DNA of 42,427 nt from a virus. Position numbers and translations under genes: made by a program. Below are positions 29,192 to 35,829 of this stretch, piece after piece; the stretch's first letter is position 1, and the number at the start of each line of letters is the position of its first letter. The notes below the pieces were generated by a model. It had not been told where the DNA came from. It saw nothing but the letters and a program-made list of their open reading frames with translations, and searched no databases. Where the stretch lies: positions 1-42,427 of IMG/VR virus record IMGVR_UViG_3300025423_000039, one strand, 5' to 3'.

Positions 29192-30663
29192 ATCTATCGC
29201 TCAGACCCCACCAAATTGAGGTGGTTGACAAGATCAATCTCAATTTTGATCTGGGCATAGGCAGTCAATTGCTATATGCTCCTACAGGATTTGGCAAAAC
29301 AGAGGTTGCCATCTCCTTGATGCAACAATATGCAAAGCAAAACAAGCGCGTTGCAATGATGATGGATAGGATTGTTTTGGTCAATCAGTCCAGCACAAGA
29401 CTATCTCGCTACTCTATTCCGCATGGAGTGATGCAAGCAGACCACTGGCGGTACAACCCGACAGAAAATATTCAGATTTGCTCTGTTCAAACGTTAGAAA
29501 AGCGTTCTGATTTTCCTCACATTGATTATTTAATCATTGACGAATGCCACATCATGCGTATGAGTTTGGTTGTTTTTATCAAAGACAACCCAGCAATAAA
29601 GGTAATTGGGCTGACTGCTACACCATTTACCAAGGGATTGGGCGATATTTATGATGTGGTGGTTGGTGCAAAGCCTACGAAAGAACTCATCAAAGAAGGT
29701 TGGCTGACACCGTTAAAAATCTATATTGCCAAAGAAATTGACATGACTGGGGCAAAAAAAGTTGCGGGTGAATGGTCGCAAGATGAAGTTACTGCGCGTG
29801 GCATGAAGATTACTGGCGATATTGTTACCGAATGGAAGAATAAAACCAATGAAATATTCGGTAGACCAGTAAAGACGGTAGTATTTTGCTCAGGTGTGGC
29901 GCATGGGCGTGACTTGGAAAGGCAGTTTAACGAGCAAGGGTACAACTTTAAGTCCATTTCCTATATGGAAGATGGCGAATATAAGCGTGAAGTCATAGAT
30001 GATTTCAGTAAGCCTGACACAAATATACATGGGTTGATTGCTACCGATATATTAACTCGTGGGTTTGATGTGCCAGACGTGTTGATGGGAGTAAGTGCAA
30101 GACCGTTTTCGAAGTCTTTTAGTTCGCACGTCCAACAAATGGGGCGCGTTATGCGTCCATCTCCAGGCAAAGAGTTTGGTGTTTGGTTGGATCACGGTGG
30201 AAATTATCTGCGTTTTAGGAAAGATTGGGATCAACTTTACGAAGAAGGAGTGACCGAGCTTGAAAGTGGCATAGAAGATAAAGCCAAAAAAGAGCCGACT
30301 GAGGACGAAAAGAAAGAAGCAAAGTGTGCCAGTTGTGGAGCTTTGTGGATCATGGGAAGCAACATTTGCTACTCCTGCGGGTATGAAAAACCGTTGCGTG
30401 GCATAGCCATAGTGCCAGGTGAGCTACAAGAATTGTTTACCGATGGCGCTGATAAAACCCAAAACAATCAACAGTTTTACTCCGAACTTTTATACTATGC
30501 AAGGATGCGAAACTTCAAAGATGGTTGGGCGGCACACAAATACAAAGAGAAATTTGGTGTATTTCCAAGGGGGCTGAGTGCTAATCCAAGTCCAGTTACG
30601 CAGAAAACGGTTAGCTGGATTCGTTCAAGAAACATTGCATGGGCAAAGAGTAGAAACAAATGA
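29188..30663 (+). CDS. SF2 DNA helicase with C-terminal zinc ribbon
   Basis: The 491-residue protein has motif I APTGFGKTE (31-39), motif II DECH (about 117), motif III GLTATPF (about 146), TDILTRGFDVPDV (about 289) and motif VI QMGRVMRP (about 317), a complete DEAD/DEAH SF2 helicase of the phage replication type. CASCG and CYSCG near 380-400 make a zinc ribbon. It is coupled by ATGA to both the ParB-like and primase genes, so it probably acts in replication initiation or fork movement, with the primase as partner. Confidence 0.9.
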   Translation: MNLSLRPHQIEVVDKINLNFDLGIGSQLLYAPTGFGKTEVAISLMQQYAKQNKRVAMMMDRIVLVNQSSTRLSRYSIPHGVMQADHWRYNPTENIQICSVQTLEKRSDFPHIDYLIIDECHIMRMSLVVFIKDNPAIKVIGLTATPFTKGLGDIYDVVVGAKPTKELIKEGWLTPLKIYIAKEIDMTGAKKVAGEWSQDEVTARGMKITGDIVTEWKNKTNEIFGRPVKTVVFCSGVAHGRDLERQFNEQGYNFKSISYMEDGEYKREVIDDFSKPDTNIHGLIATDILTRGFDVPDVLMGVSARPFSKSFSSHVQQMGRVMRPSPGKEFGVWLDHGGNYLRFRKDWDQLYEEGVTELESGIEDKAKKEPTEDEKKEAKCASCGALWIMGSNICYSCGYEKPLRGIAIVPGELQELFTDGADKTQNNQQFYSELLYYARMRNFKDGWAAHKYKEKFGVFPRGLSANPSPVTQKTVSWIRSRNIAWAKSRNK

Positions 30664-31439
30664 GCTTTACAGATTTTGCATACCAATATGGATTGGTGAT
30701 TGATAATTTAGTAATTGGCAGATGGGCAAGAGTTAAGACGTTAGACAAGCCAAATAAGACCAATGGCGCATACATTTTTGATGGTTGTAGTGGTGCAGTC
30801 ATTAACTTTGCAACAATGGAGCTTCATGCCCCTTACAAGTCCGATAAGCCACTTTTGGTTGATCGTGAACGTATAAAGAAGGCTAATGAAGATAAATTGG
30901 AAAAGCGTGCGAAAGCGTGCGAAAAGGCTGAATACATCCTTAAAAGCGCCAAGAAAGCCAAGCATCCATATTTAATCAGGAAAGGATTTGATGAAAATGG
31001 TTGGGTGTGGAAGGAAATGTTGATTGTTCCAATGCGGGTTGATGGCAAATTGGTTGGTTGTCAAATGATAAATGCGGATGGAACTAAGAAGTTTTTGTCG
31101 GGGCAATTGACAAAGGGTGCGAGCTTGGTGATGGATGAAAAGGGCAAAGATGTGTTGGTGGAAGGGTATGCAACTGGGTTGTCTGTGAGAAGGGCACTTC
31201 GGTTGCTTGGCGTGCCATTTAAGATACACGTTTGTTTTAGTGCGTCCAATATGCTTGAGATAGCAAAGAATGCCGTAAATCCGTTGGTTGTGGCCGATAA
31301 TGACCCAGTTGGGGTGCGCACCGCCAAAAAAATAGCCTCTCGTTACTGGGTAGGAGAGGCTAATGAGGATTTCAACGATTACGAGTTAAGACTTGGAACT
31401 CCTCTTGCTAGTCTTGGTCTTAAAATGTACTGGGAATAA
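30660..31439 (+). CDS. Toprim-domain primase
   Basis: The 259-residue protein contains a Toprim fold: VLVEGYATGLS near 165 holds the catalytic Glu and VVADNDP near 210 the DxD pair that binds magnesium. The N-terminal part lacks the classic zinc-binding cysteines. It is shorter than full primase-helicases, and the separate SF2 helicase upstream may supply that function. Its last 54 bases overlap a small gene on the opposite strand. No polymerase is found in the window, so a host polymerase is probably used. Confidence 0.85.
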   Translation: MSFTDFAYQYGLVIDNLVIGRWARVKTLDKPNKTNGAYIFDGCSGAVINFATMELHAPYKSDKPLLVDRERIKKANEDKLEKRAKACEKAEYILKSAKKAKHPYLIRKGFDENGWVWKEMLIVPMRVDGKLVGCQMINADGTKKFLSGQLTKGASLVMDEKGKDVLVEGYATGLSVRRALRLLGVPFKIHVCFSASNMLEIAKNAVNPLVVADNDPVGVRTAKKIASRYWVGEANEDFNDYELRLGTPLASLGLKMYWE

Positions 31440-31535
31440 CCATTTTGTCTTTATGGGTGCAACTTGTTGCACTTTGCATTGGTTGCAGTCTAGTTTTTGG
31501 CATACTCCCAGTTCCTCACACCGGGTGTACTTCAT
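31386..31535 (-). CDS. Small Cys-rich protein, 49 aa
   Basis: Starts at an ATG overlapping the upstream stop (ATGA). Cys6, Cys12, Cys17 and Cys20 (EELGVC and DCNQC) could bind zinc. A perfect palindrome encodes VQQVAP directly after the last Cys, in the usual phase. The basic tail overlaps the 3' end of the primase gene by 54 bases in antisense. It is the last gene of the leftward operon. Function is unknown. Confidence 0.6.
   Translation of the reverse strand: MKYTRCEELGVCQKLDCNQCKVQQVAPIKTKWLFPVHFKTKTSKRSSKS
31457..31472 (-). repeat. Palindrome copy, perfect
   Basis: In the 49-residue Cys-rich gene on the minus strand, encoding VQQVAP just after its last cysteine. Confidence 0.95.
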
Positions 31536-31717
31536 GCCATTTCCTTTAAGTTAATAGTTGGGATTTCTTCAGTTGAGAAATAAAATTGATCCATGTCTTT
31601 GTACAGACAAATAAAATCATCATCTATCCCAATGATTCGTCCATCTTTTAGGTGGATTAGGTGAATTCCTGGATATTCGTAATTGATTTCTTGAATCATT
31701 CCTTGATCTATTTTCAT
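31532..31717 (-). CDS. Small acidic protein, 61 aa
   Basis: AAAGGATG precedes ATG 31717. The sequence alternates strands and turns (GIHLIHLKDGRIIGIDDDFI), which suggests a small beta-barrel or SH3-like fold; it is acidic. It overlaps the next gene's start as ATGA. No family recognised. Confidence 0.6.
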   Translation of the reverse strand: MKIDQGMIQEINYEYPGIHLIHLKDGRIIGIDDDFICLYKDMDQFYFSTEEIPTINLKEMA

Positions 31718-31741
31718 TTTGCATCCTTTATTTGATTTCTA

Positions 31742-31897
31742 TCATGCCGTTTCCCTTGCGTTGATGTCAACCCTGTCGGATAGTTCGTCAACTATATCTA
31801 CTTCAGCGAGTTTACTTTCCTCGCATTTGTAAATGTAAACTGGTTTGGTTATATCGTCCACTTGTAAAAGTTTACGGATTAAATCTGCTACTGTCAT
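31742..31897 (-). CDS. Small phage protein, 51 aa
   Basis: MTVADLIRKLLQVDDITKPV followed by a strand (YIYKC) matches a common short phage family in which an MTVxxLIxxL helix comes before a small beta sheet. It overlaps the preceding stop as ATGA and lies 24 bases before the next start. Function is unknown. Confidence 0.65.
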   Translation of the reverse strand: MTVADLIRKLLQVDDITKPVYIYKCEESKLAEVDIVDELSDRVDINARETA

Positions 31898-32223
31898 GCT
31901 AAATCCCTTTCAATCATTTCTTTTTTAAGCTTTTCATCACTCCAAGAGTTGTAACCCTCAAATCCATTATTTAAGGTTTCATATAAATAAGCTTTTAGAT
32001 CGTTTTTGTTGTTCCAGTCATCAATATCATCTTCAATCAGCAAATCTATCATTTTTTTGCGCGTAACAGTCTCTAGCTTTTCTATTTCTTCAATTTCCAT
32101 TATTGAATAATCGCTAATTAATCTCTGCATATCGGCAAACGCGATAGCATCTTCGTTACTATCAAATATGCCCAAAGCCCTAAAGCCATCAACTGGGTTG
32201 CCTGTAATTATTGTGTATTTCAT
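31894..32223 (-). CDS. Hypothetical acidic protein, 109 aa
   Basis: The first 40 residues (KYTIITGNPVDGFRALGIFD, then ANED-like helix) resemble short phage proteins of unknown function; the rest is strongly acidic and helical. An overlapping ATG and TGA couple it to both neighbours. No catalytic motif is visible; it could be an acidic DNA mimic, but that is speculative. Confidence 0.6.
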   Translation of the reverse strand: MKYTIITGNPVDGFRALGIFDSNEDAIAFADMQRLISDYSIMEIEEIEKLETVTRKKMIDLLIEDDIDDWNNKNDLKAYLYETLNNGFEGYNSWSDEKLKKEMIERDLA

Positions 32224-32447
32224 TTTGGAATCCTTTCGTCAATTACATATTCAATTGCATACTCAACCGAATACCATGTTGTGCCGATTTCAGCGTCATG
32301 CGCGTCAGCCATTACATTTAAAACGCGGATTTTCTCATCATCGGTCAGAACAATATCCATGTTTTCGCAAACCATTGAAACATCATCTGTGCCCCACTGA
32401 ATTTGCATCACCCAATTTCCGTCCTCATTTTGTATAACTTTAGCCAT
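32220..32447 (-). CDS. Conserved small phage protein, 75 aa
   Basis: I start at 32447 (MAKVIQNEDGNWVMQIQWG), which overlaps the preceding gene's end by 8 bases and matches the usual start of this phage family; three upstream codons are less likely. VCENMDIVLTDDEKIRVLNV and the end DAEIGTTW are also typical. Acidic, soluble, function unknown. Confidence 0.7.
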   Translation of the reverse strand: MAKVIQNEDGNWVMQIQWGTDDVSMVCENMDIVLTDDEKIRVLNVMADAHDAEIGTTWYSVEYAIEYVIDERIPK

Positions 32448-32601
32448 TTTCTTCACCTTTATTTAATTCTTCCTCTATCCATGCCATTTGGGTACATATC
32501 TCATTCCATTCTTCGTCATATTCTGCTTGCCCTTCAGGGATACAGGTTTCCCTGTACCCCTCTAAGGCATTCCAGATTGACGTTAAATCAATCTCGGCCA
32601 T
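32440..32601 (-). CDS. Small acidic protein, 53 aa
   Basis: A 53-residue frame begins MAEIDLTSIWNALEGYRE and is rich in Glu and Trp. It starts shortly after the previous gene (32605) and overlaps the next start by 8 bases. Several acidic residues would make it a possible DNA mimic or protein inhibitor, but no family is recognised. Confidence 0.6.
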   Translation of the reverse strand: MAEIDLTSIWNALEGYRETCIPEGQAEYDEEWNEICTQMAWIEEELNKGEENG

Positions 32602-32604
32602 AGG

Positions 32605-32895
32605 TTATCCTTTGTAAGATGCCCAATCAAGCGGGCGGTAGTTTGCGTAGTTTCGAATCGGTGTGTTCTCTTGGTAAATTGATTCGTATTTAAATTGCTT
32701 GCCCGCCATAGCCATTGCTCTAGCAAAAATTGCATAGTCGCAATCCTCTTCCAAGTAAACAAACGGGGTATCCAGTCGAGTTTTGATATACGAATAATGA
32801 CTGATGGCACTTGCGACTCCTAAGTCGATCAATTCTCTTAGTGGAACTTCTAACCAAGCGTGGCCTGGGTCTTCAAAAAATTTGTAAGTTTGCAT
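32605..32895 (-). CDS. Conserved phage protein, 96 aa
   Basis: The sequence includes HAWLEVPLRELIDLG, the segment ISHYSY, and FVYLEEDCDYAIFARAM, which are typical of a short family found near replication genes of many phages. An AAGGAAAT site precedes ATG 32895. It is the first gene after hammerhead ribozyme 1, whose cleavage would leave a 25-nt leader. Function is unknown. Confidence 0.7.
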   Translation of the reverse strand: MQTYKFFEDPGHAWLEVPLRELIDLGVASAISHYSYIKTRLDTPFVYLEEDCDYAIFARAMAMAGKQFKYESIYQENTPIRNYANYRPLDWASYKG

Positions 32896-32914
32896 TTGTA
32901 TTTCCTTTGTAGTT

Positions 32915-32966
32915 GATTAAGACCCTATCGCTAGGGTTTCGCCCAATCAGGGCTCGTCAGTTAATC
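32915..32966 (-). ncRNA. Hammerhead ribozyme 1 (type I)
   Basis: On the minus strand: stem I GATTAA/TTAATC, core CUGACGA, stem II GCCC/GGGC, GAAA, stem III CCCUA/UAGGG with a GCGA loop, then GUC. Cleavage is predicted between 32921 and 32920. The TGA stop of the upstream gene (32957-32959) is part of the core CUGA. Every conserved core base is present. Confidence 0.95.
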
Positions 32967-33154
32967 TCTTTGCCTAGGTCTTTGGCCAGTTGCACCAAGA
33001 TTTCTTTTCTTGTGCCCTTGTAGCCCATTTTCTTAAGAATCTTCAAAATAGACGTGTGACGGTTTACTTTCATGCCCGCAATCTCAAGTTTTAGTCCTTG
33101 ATAAAGCGTCAACATCCTGAAGTGCTCAATCTGGTCGGGTGTTGTTAATATCAT
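32957..33154 (-). CDS. Small phage protein, 65 aa
   Basis: I take ATG 33154 (MILTTPDQIEHFRMLTLYQG), one base after the upstream TGA; a GTG four codons earlier is also possible. LEIAGMKVNRHTSILKILKK and GYKGTRKEIL give a small helical basic protein of a family seen in phages. Its stop lies within the core of hammerhead 1. Function is unknown. Confidence 0.65.
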   Translation of the reverse strand: MILTTPDQIEHFRMLTLYQGLKLEIAGMKVNRHTSILKILKKMGYKGTRKEILVQLAKDLGKEIN

Positions 33155-33155
33155 T

Positions 33156-33515
33156 TCAATACTCACTTGGCAACATCATGACCACAAAATCACCTTTTTG
33201 CATAAAAAATTTGTACTCTCCGTCAGGGCAATCGGTGTAGCTAATTTTCTTAAGAAATATTTGTTCTTCGTCACCGTCCTCTGCAATGATCGTAGCCTTA
33301 CTATCGAGTGCAACAAGTTGCACCGTCATAAAATCATCAATCAAAGGCACAATCTCGCTTGCTACTATGTCAGTAAACCAGTAAGCGCCCGCTTGGTCAA
33401 TAAAGTATTTCACCCCATCCGTGATTCTCATGCTTGAGAAGATAGACGGCTTGTAATACCGTGTTGTGCCGATAAATTGGCCTAGTTCGCTTGCTAAATC
33501 TCTTGTAGTTTCCAT
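33156..33515 (-). CDS. DUF6876-like phage protein, 119 aa
   Basis: FIGTTRYY, ITDGVKYFIDQAGAYWFTDI and the end VVMMLPSEY are characteristic of the DUF6876-like family. A perfect palindrome encodes VQLVAL at about residues 65-70, a position where I would expect a conserved hydrophobic strand, so the site is fitted into a folded domain. It is the first gene after hammerhead 2. Function is unknown. Confidence 0.7.
   Translation of the reverse strand: METTRDLASELGQFIGTTRYYKPSIFSSMRITDGVKYFIDQAGAYWFTDIVASEIVPLIDDFMTVQLVALDSKATIIAEDGDEEQIFLKKISYTDCPDGEYKFFMQKGDFVVMMLPSEY
33308..33323 (+). repeat. Palindrome copy, perfect
   Basis: In the DUF6876-like gene; minus-strand reading gives VQLVAL. Confidence 0.95.
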
Positions 33516-33534
33516 TGTTATTTCCTTGTAGTTA

Positions 33535-33585
33535 ATCTAAGACGGCCTCTCGACCGTTTCGGCCTTACGGCCTCGTCAGTTAGAT
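33535..33585 (-). ncRNA. Hammerhead ribozyme 2 (type I)
   Basis: Stem I ATCTAA/TTAGAT, core CUGACGA, stem II GGCC-GUAA-GGCC, GAAA, stem III CGGUC-GAGA-GGCCG, then GUC; cleavage between 33541 and 33540. The upstream gene's TGA (33576-33578) is within the core. Both stem II and III loops are GNRA or near. Confidence 0.95.
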
Positions 33586-33725
33586 AGTTTGATGGATATG
33601 TCGCAGTCTTTGAGTTTGTTAGTCCTCAAGTATTGCTTTGCCCAATACTGCGCTCCCTCGAAAGTGTTGAAACGCTCCTCGCTTAACACTGTTTCGACTT
33701 GAATGATTTTGACTAGCCACATCAT
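33576..33725 (-). CDS. Small protein, 49 aa
   Basis: The protein begins MMWLVKIIQVETVLSEERFN, then TFEGAQYWAKQYLR, a common phage pattern in which WxVKI precedes a helix. It overlaps the previous stop and has a GGAG site. An alternative ATG in another frame (33731) gives a 37-residue product with poor composition and is disfavoured. Its stop falls in the core of hammerhead 2. Confidence 0.65.
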   Translation of the reverse strand: MMWLVKIIQVETVLSEERFNTFEGAQYWAKQYLRTNKLKDCDISIKLSN

Positions 33726-33901
33726 TGCTCATTCTCCTTTGGTGCAAACTTTTCAAATAAATCTGAAAAGGCCACAACAATTTTTATAGCGTTTTTGGCA
33801 TCAGCTTTGTAAAAGGCTTGTGCAATTGCGTATGCAAAACCGCCACCGCTCTTTTCCATGTTTTGTGCGCAAAGCAAGTAGTAGTCTCTGTCGTGTAGCA
33901 T
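33722..33901 (-). CDS. Small protein, 59 aa
   Basis: MLHDRDYYLLCAQNMEKSGG and FAYAIAQAFYKADAKNAIKI form a helical, slightly hydrophobic protein. The start has GGAGATC, and the stop overlaps the next ATG. The end carries KENEQ encoding the next gene's GGAG site, the same arrangement as in the rightward operon. Function unknown. Confidence 0.6.
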   Translation of the reverse strand: MLHDRDYYLLCAQNMEKSGGGFAYAIAQAFYKADAKNAIKIVVAFSDLFEKFAPKENEQ

Positions 33902-33910
33902 GGTGATCTC

Positions 33911-34054
33911 CTATATTGATAAGACAAGTAAATAGACCGTGCGTCCAATTGAGCAGTTACACATCTCATTGAGATACCAAAATGTATATCTCAGTCCAAA
34001 TGCTTTTATGTAGGCCTTGATCTGTAATGGGTCTTGTAAAACTGTTGTTAACAT
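33911..34054 (-). CDS. Small protein, 47 aa
   Basis: ATG 34054 follows AAAGGAAAT. MLTTVLQDPLQIKAYIKAFG leads into a short aromatic segment (YTFWYLNEMC) and CSIGRTVYLLVLSI. The mildly hydrophobic end is too short to be a clear membrane span. It lies 9 bases ahead of the next gene. No family recognised. Confidence 0.55.
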   Translation of the reverse strand: MLTTVLQDPLQIKAYIKAFGLRYTFWYLNEMCNCSIGRTVYLLVLSI

Positions 34055-34068
34055 TTGTATTTCCTTTA

Positions 34069-34275
34069 TTAAAGAACTTCAGTGACTGCTTCCAAAATAC
34101 TCATTTGATCTACTGCCAAATGACCGATCAAGTGCATGATGTCCAACTGCTCACCAATCACAATGCACTTTTTATCTTCGATTGTTTTACTAACAATAAA
34201 CTCTTTGAACCTGAATCCACTAATTTTTAATCTCATGTCATCAACACTCAATTTAAATTTTGCTTTTAATATCAT
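34069..34275 (-). CDS. Hypothetical protein, 68 aa
   Basis: I use ATG 34275 (MILKAKFKLSVDDMRLKISG), which has AAGGAAT upstream and follows hammerhead 3 by a 23-nt leader; an upstream frame would run into the ribozyme. The protein is a mixture of strands and one helix (DIMHLIGHLAVDQM). Function unknown. Confidence 0.6.
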   Translation of the reverse strand: MILKAKFKLSVDDMRLKISGFRFKEFIVSKTIEDKKCIVIGEQLDIMHLIGHLAVDQMSILEAVTEVL

Positions 34276-34292
34276 TTGTATTCCTTGTAGTT

Positions 34293-34342
34293 GCATAAGA
34301 CCCCTTTCGGGGTTTCGACTATTGAAGTCTCATCAGTTATGC
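34293..34342 (-). ncRNA. Hammerhead ribozyme 3 (type I)
   Basis: Stem I GCATAA/TTATGC, core CUGAUGA, stem II GACU/AGUC with loop UCAAU, GAAA, stem III CCCC-GAAA-GGGG, then GUC; cleavage between 34299 and 34298. The upstream gene's TGA ends at 34343, immediately before stem I. Confidence 0.95.
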
Positions 34343-34573
34343 TCAGAATGCGGTGCTACGAATCTCCTGTGCGTATTCGAACCGCAATTTGACCGTCTTG
34401 GATAGTTCTTTGAATGCCTTTGTGGGGTTGCCCTCAATGTAGTATTCAAGAATGTCGCCATCGTCCCATGCTTCACAAACTTCGTCCCAACCGCCTTTGT
34501 CGTAATGTTCCATTGCATAAGCCCGCATAAACCGAATGAAATCAGGCTCAGTCATATTTATTGCTAACATCAT
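34343..34573 (-). CDS. Small acidic protein, 76 aa
   Basis: The protein has MTEPDFIRFMRAYAMEHYDK and WDEVCEAWDDGDILEYYIEG, then a helical end. The family is found in phages and is acidic. GGAG precedes the start; the second codon is also ATG. It lies between hammerheads 4 and 3. Function is unknown. Confidence 0.65.
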   Translation of the reverse strand: MMLAINMTEPDFIRFMRAYAMEHYDKGGWDEVCEAWDDGDILEYYIEGNPTKAFKELSKTVKLRFEYAQEIRSTAF

Positions 34574-34589
34574 TTAATTCTCCTTATTT

Positions 34590-34641
34590 GTTTAAGACGG
34601 CCTTTCGACCGTTTCGCCTACTAAAGGCTCATCAGTTAAAC
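34590..34641 (-). ncRNA. Hammerhead ribozyme 4 (type I)
   Basis: Stem I GTTTAA/TTAAAC, core CUGAUGA, stem II GCC/GGC with a 7-base loop, GAAA, stem III CGGUC-GAAA-GGCCG, then GUC; cleavage between 34596 and 34595. The upstream stop TAA (34636-34638) lies in the 5' strand of stem I. Confidence 0.95.
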
Positions 34642-34851
34642 TTGATTGAAGCCCATCATCTGCACCCAAGCGTTTAGGTTGGAACGTGTCTTGAAGCAAA
34701 CAAACCCAATATCATTCTTGGAACAATCCGAAGATCCATCTATCTCCCAAACTTTGCAACCTGCAGGATATTGGTATACGGTCGTGCGGGTATAGTTTGT
34801 CGGCACTAAGTATTTTTTCCCTGTGTACTTATCAGCAAATAATTTGAACAT
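34636..34851 (-). CDS. Small phage protein, 71 aa
   Basis: First gene of the leftward small-gene operon. It begins MFKLFADKYTGKKYLVPTNY and has beta-strand character with two Cys (CKVWEI, DCSKND) and FVCFKTRSNL. Its start follows GGGAGTAAACAG. The stop codon contributes to stem I of hammerhead 4. No function known. Confidence 0.6.
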   Translation of the reverse strand: MFKLFADKYTGKKYLVPTNYTRTTVYQYPAGCKVWEIDGSSDCSKNDIGFVCFKTRSNLNAWVQMMGFNQV

Positions 34852-35104
34852 CTGTTTACTCCCTGTGTGTATGTTTATTAAATTTAACGGCTTCTCTATC
34901 TATACGTGGAAGAATCGTGCCAAGTCAGAGTTGTCCACATTTTCGGGTATGGTTATCCACATATGAAAACCCTATGTAAACTAATCGGTTACAGTTTTTG
35001 TACATCTAAAGTATCAATGTGTATAACTATTTGAGTTATCCCGCCCTGTTGATAAGGTGTGTACATCCTGTTTATAATGGTTATTGATATATACTCACGA
35101 ACTG
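34852..35104. other. Bidirectional intergenic region, candidate replication origin
   Basis: Between divergent operons lie TTGTCCACA (34931-34939, one mismatch), TTATCCACA (34953-34961, perfect DnaA box) and TGTGTATAA (35018-35026, a perfect TTATACACA on the minus strand), within AT-rich sequence. Clusters of DnaA boxes mark bacterial and many plasmid/phage origins. The region must also hold the promoter for the leftward operon, which I cannot place firmly. Confidence 0.45.
35049..35078 (+). promoter_or_regulatory. Promoter for small terminase
   Basis: TTGATA (35049-35054) and TATAAT (35073-35078) are separated by 18 bases. Transcription would start near 35085, placing the palindrome at 35105-35120 about 20 bases downstream in the leader. 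Confidence 0.6.
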
Positions 35105-35120
35105 GTGCAACAAGTTGCAG
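35105..35120 (+). promoter_or_regulatory. Palindrome copy (15/16) in the terS leader
   Basis: GTGCAACAAGTTGCAG ends directly before the AGGAG site of the terS gene and about 20 bases after the predicted start of transcription, so a bound protein could block transcription or translation. Noncoding. Confidence 0.8.
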
Positions 35121-35130
35121 AGGAGACGAC

Positions 35131-35829
35131 ATGACCGCAGAGAACAAGAAGACCGTCAAGAGAATGACAAGGGCGCAGATAAAAGAGACGCTAGACAAGA
35201 CACCAATAGAGACAATCCTAGGGACAAAACAACCGCTTACCAACAAACAAAGAGAATTCGCCCGCAAAGTAGCACTAGGCACTATGAGTAAAAGACAATC
35301 CTACAAAGAGACATACAACGTCACCAGTGAGCATTCACTCAATAGTAATCCATATGTAATGATGAGAGATGCAAGAATCCAACGAGAGGTCGAAGCCTAC
35401 AAGCTAGCAATGGAAGCAGAAAAACAGCGAGAACCTGCTCAACTAAAGGCATTGCTCGTACAACAGTTGGTGCAACACTCACTCGATACTGAGTTTCCAC
35501 CTGCACAAAGGATGAAAGCATTGGAACTCATAGGTAAGCTATATGAAGTGGGCGCATTCGTTGAGCTAAAGGAAACGACCGTCATCAACAAGAAGTCTGA
35601 GGACATCAAGGCTCAACTGATAGAACGTATCAAAGAAGTAATAGACGTAGAGGCCAAGCCGTCTCGAACTGGCGCACGAAGTCTCCAAGACGAGATAGAT
35701 AACACAGACGCAACAGACACGCACGCACTCGCAGACACGCACGCACAAAGCGCAGACGCAAATCCCGCACTCGCAGACCCCACCGCACCCGCACCCCGCG
35801 CGCTCGCAGGCCCGCGTGGGACTTCCTAA
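35131..35829 (+). CDS. terS: Terminase small subunit
   Basis: ATG 35131 with AGGAG four bases ahead is preferred to an upstream frame that would cover the palindrome. The 232-residue product has LTNKQREFARKVALGTMSKR and SYKETYN near 30-65 (helix-turn-helix of the terminase small-subunit type), a helical centre (AQRMKALELIGKLYE) and a coiled helix at 150-170. It recognises phage DNA and directs packaging with the large subunit. The last 35 residues are a low-complexity Ala/Asp/His/Pro tail encoded by AC-rich DNA. The gene is A-rich and T-poor, unlike the terL gene. A near-perfect palindrome lies just upstream. Confidence 0.75.
   Translation: MTAENKKTVKRMTRAQIKETLDKTPIETILGTKQPLTNKQREFARKVALGTMSKRQSYKETYNVTSEHSLNSNPYVMMRDARIQREVEAYKLAMEAEKQREPAQLKALLVQQLVQHSLDTEFPPAQRMKALELIGKLYEVGAFVELKETTVINKKSEDIKAQLIERIKEVIDVEAKPSRTGARSLQDEIDNTDATDTHALADTHAQSADANPALADPTAPAPRALAGPRGTS

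Noticed and set aside
34880-34930. Sigma-54-like TTGGCACGATTCTTCCA on the minus strand
   Set aside because: The essential GC of the -12 element is CC, and phages rarely use sigma-54; the leftward operon promoter stays unplaced.
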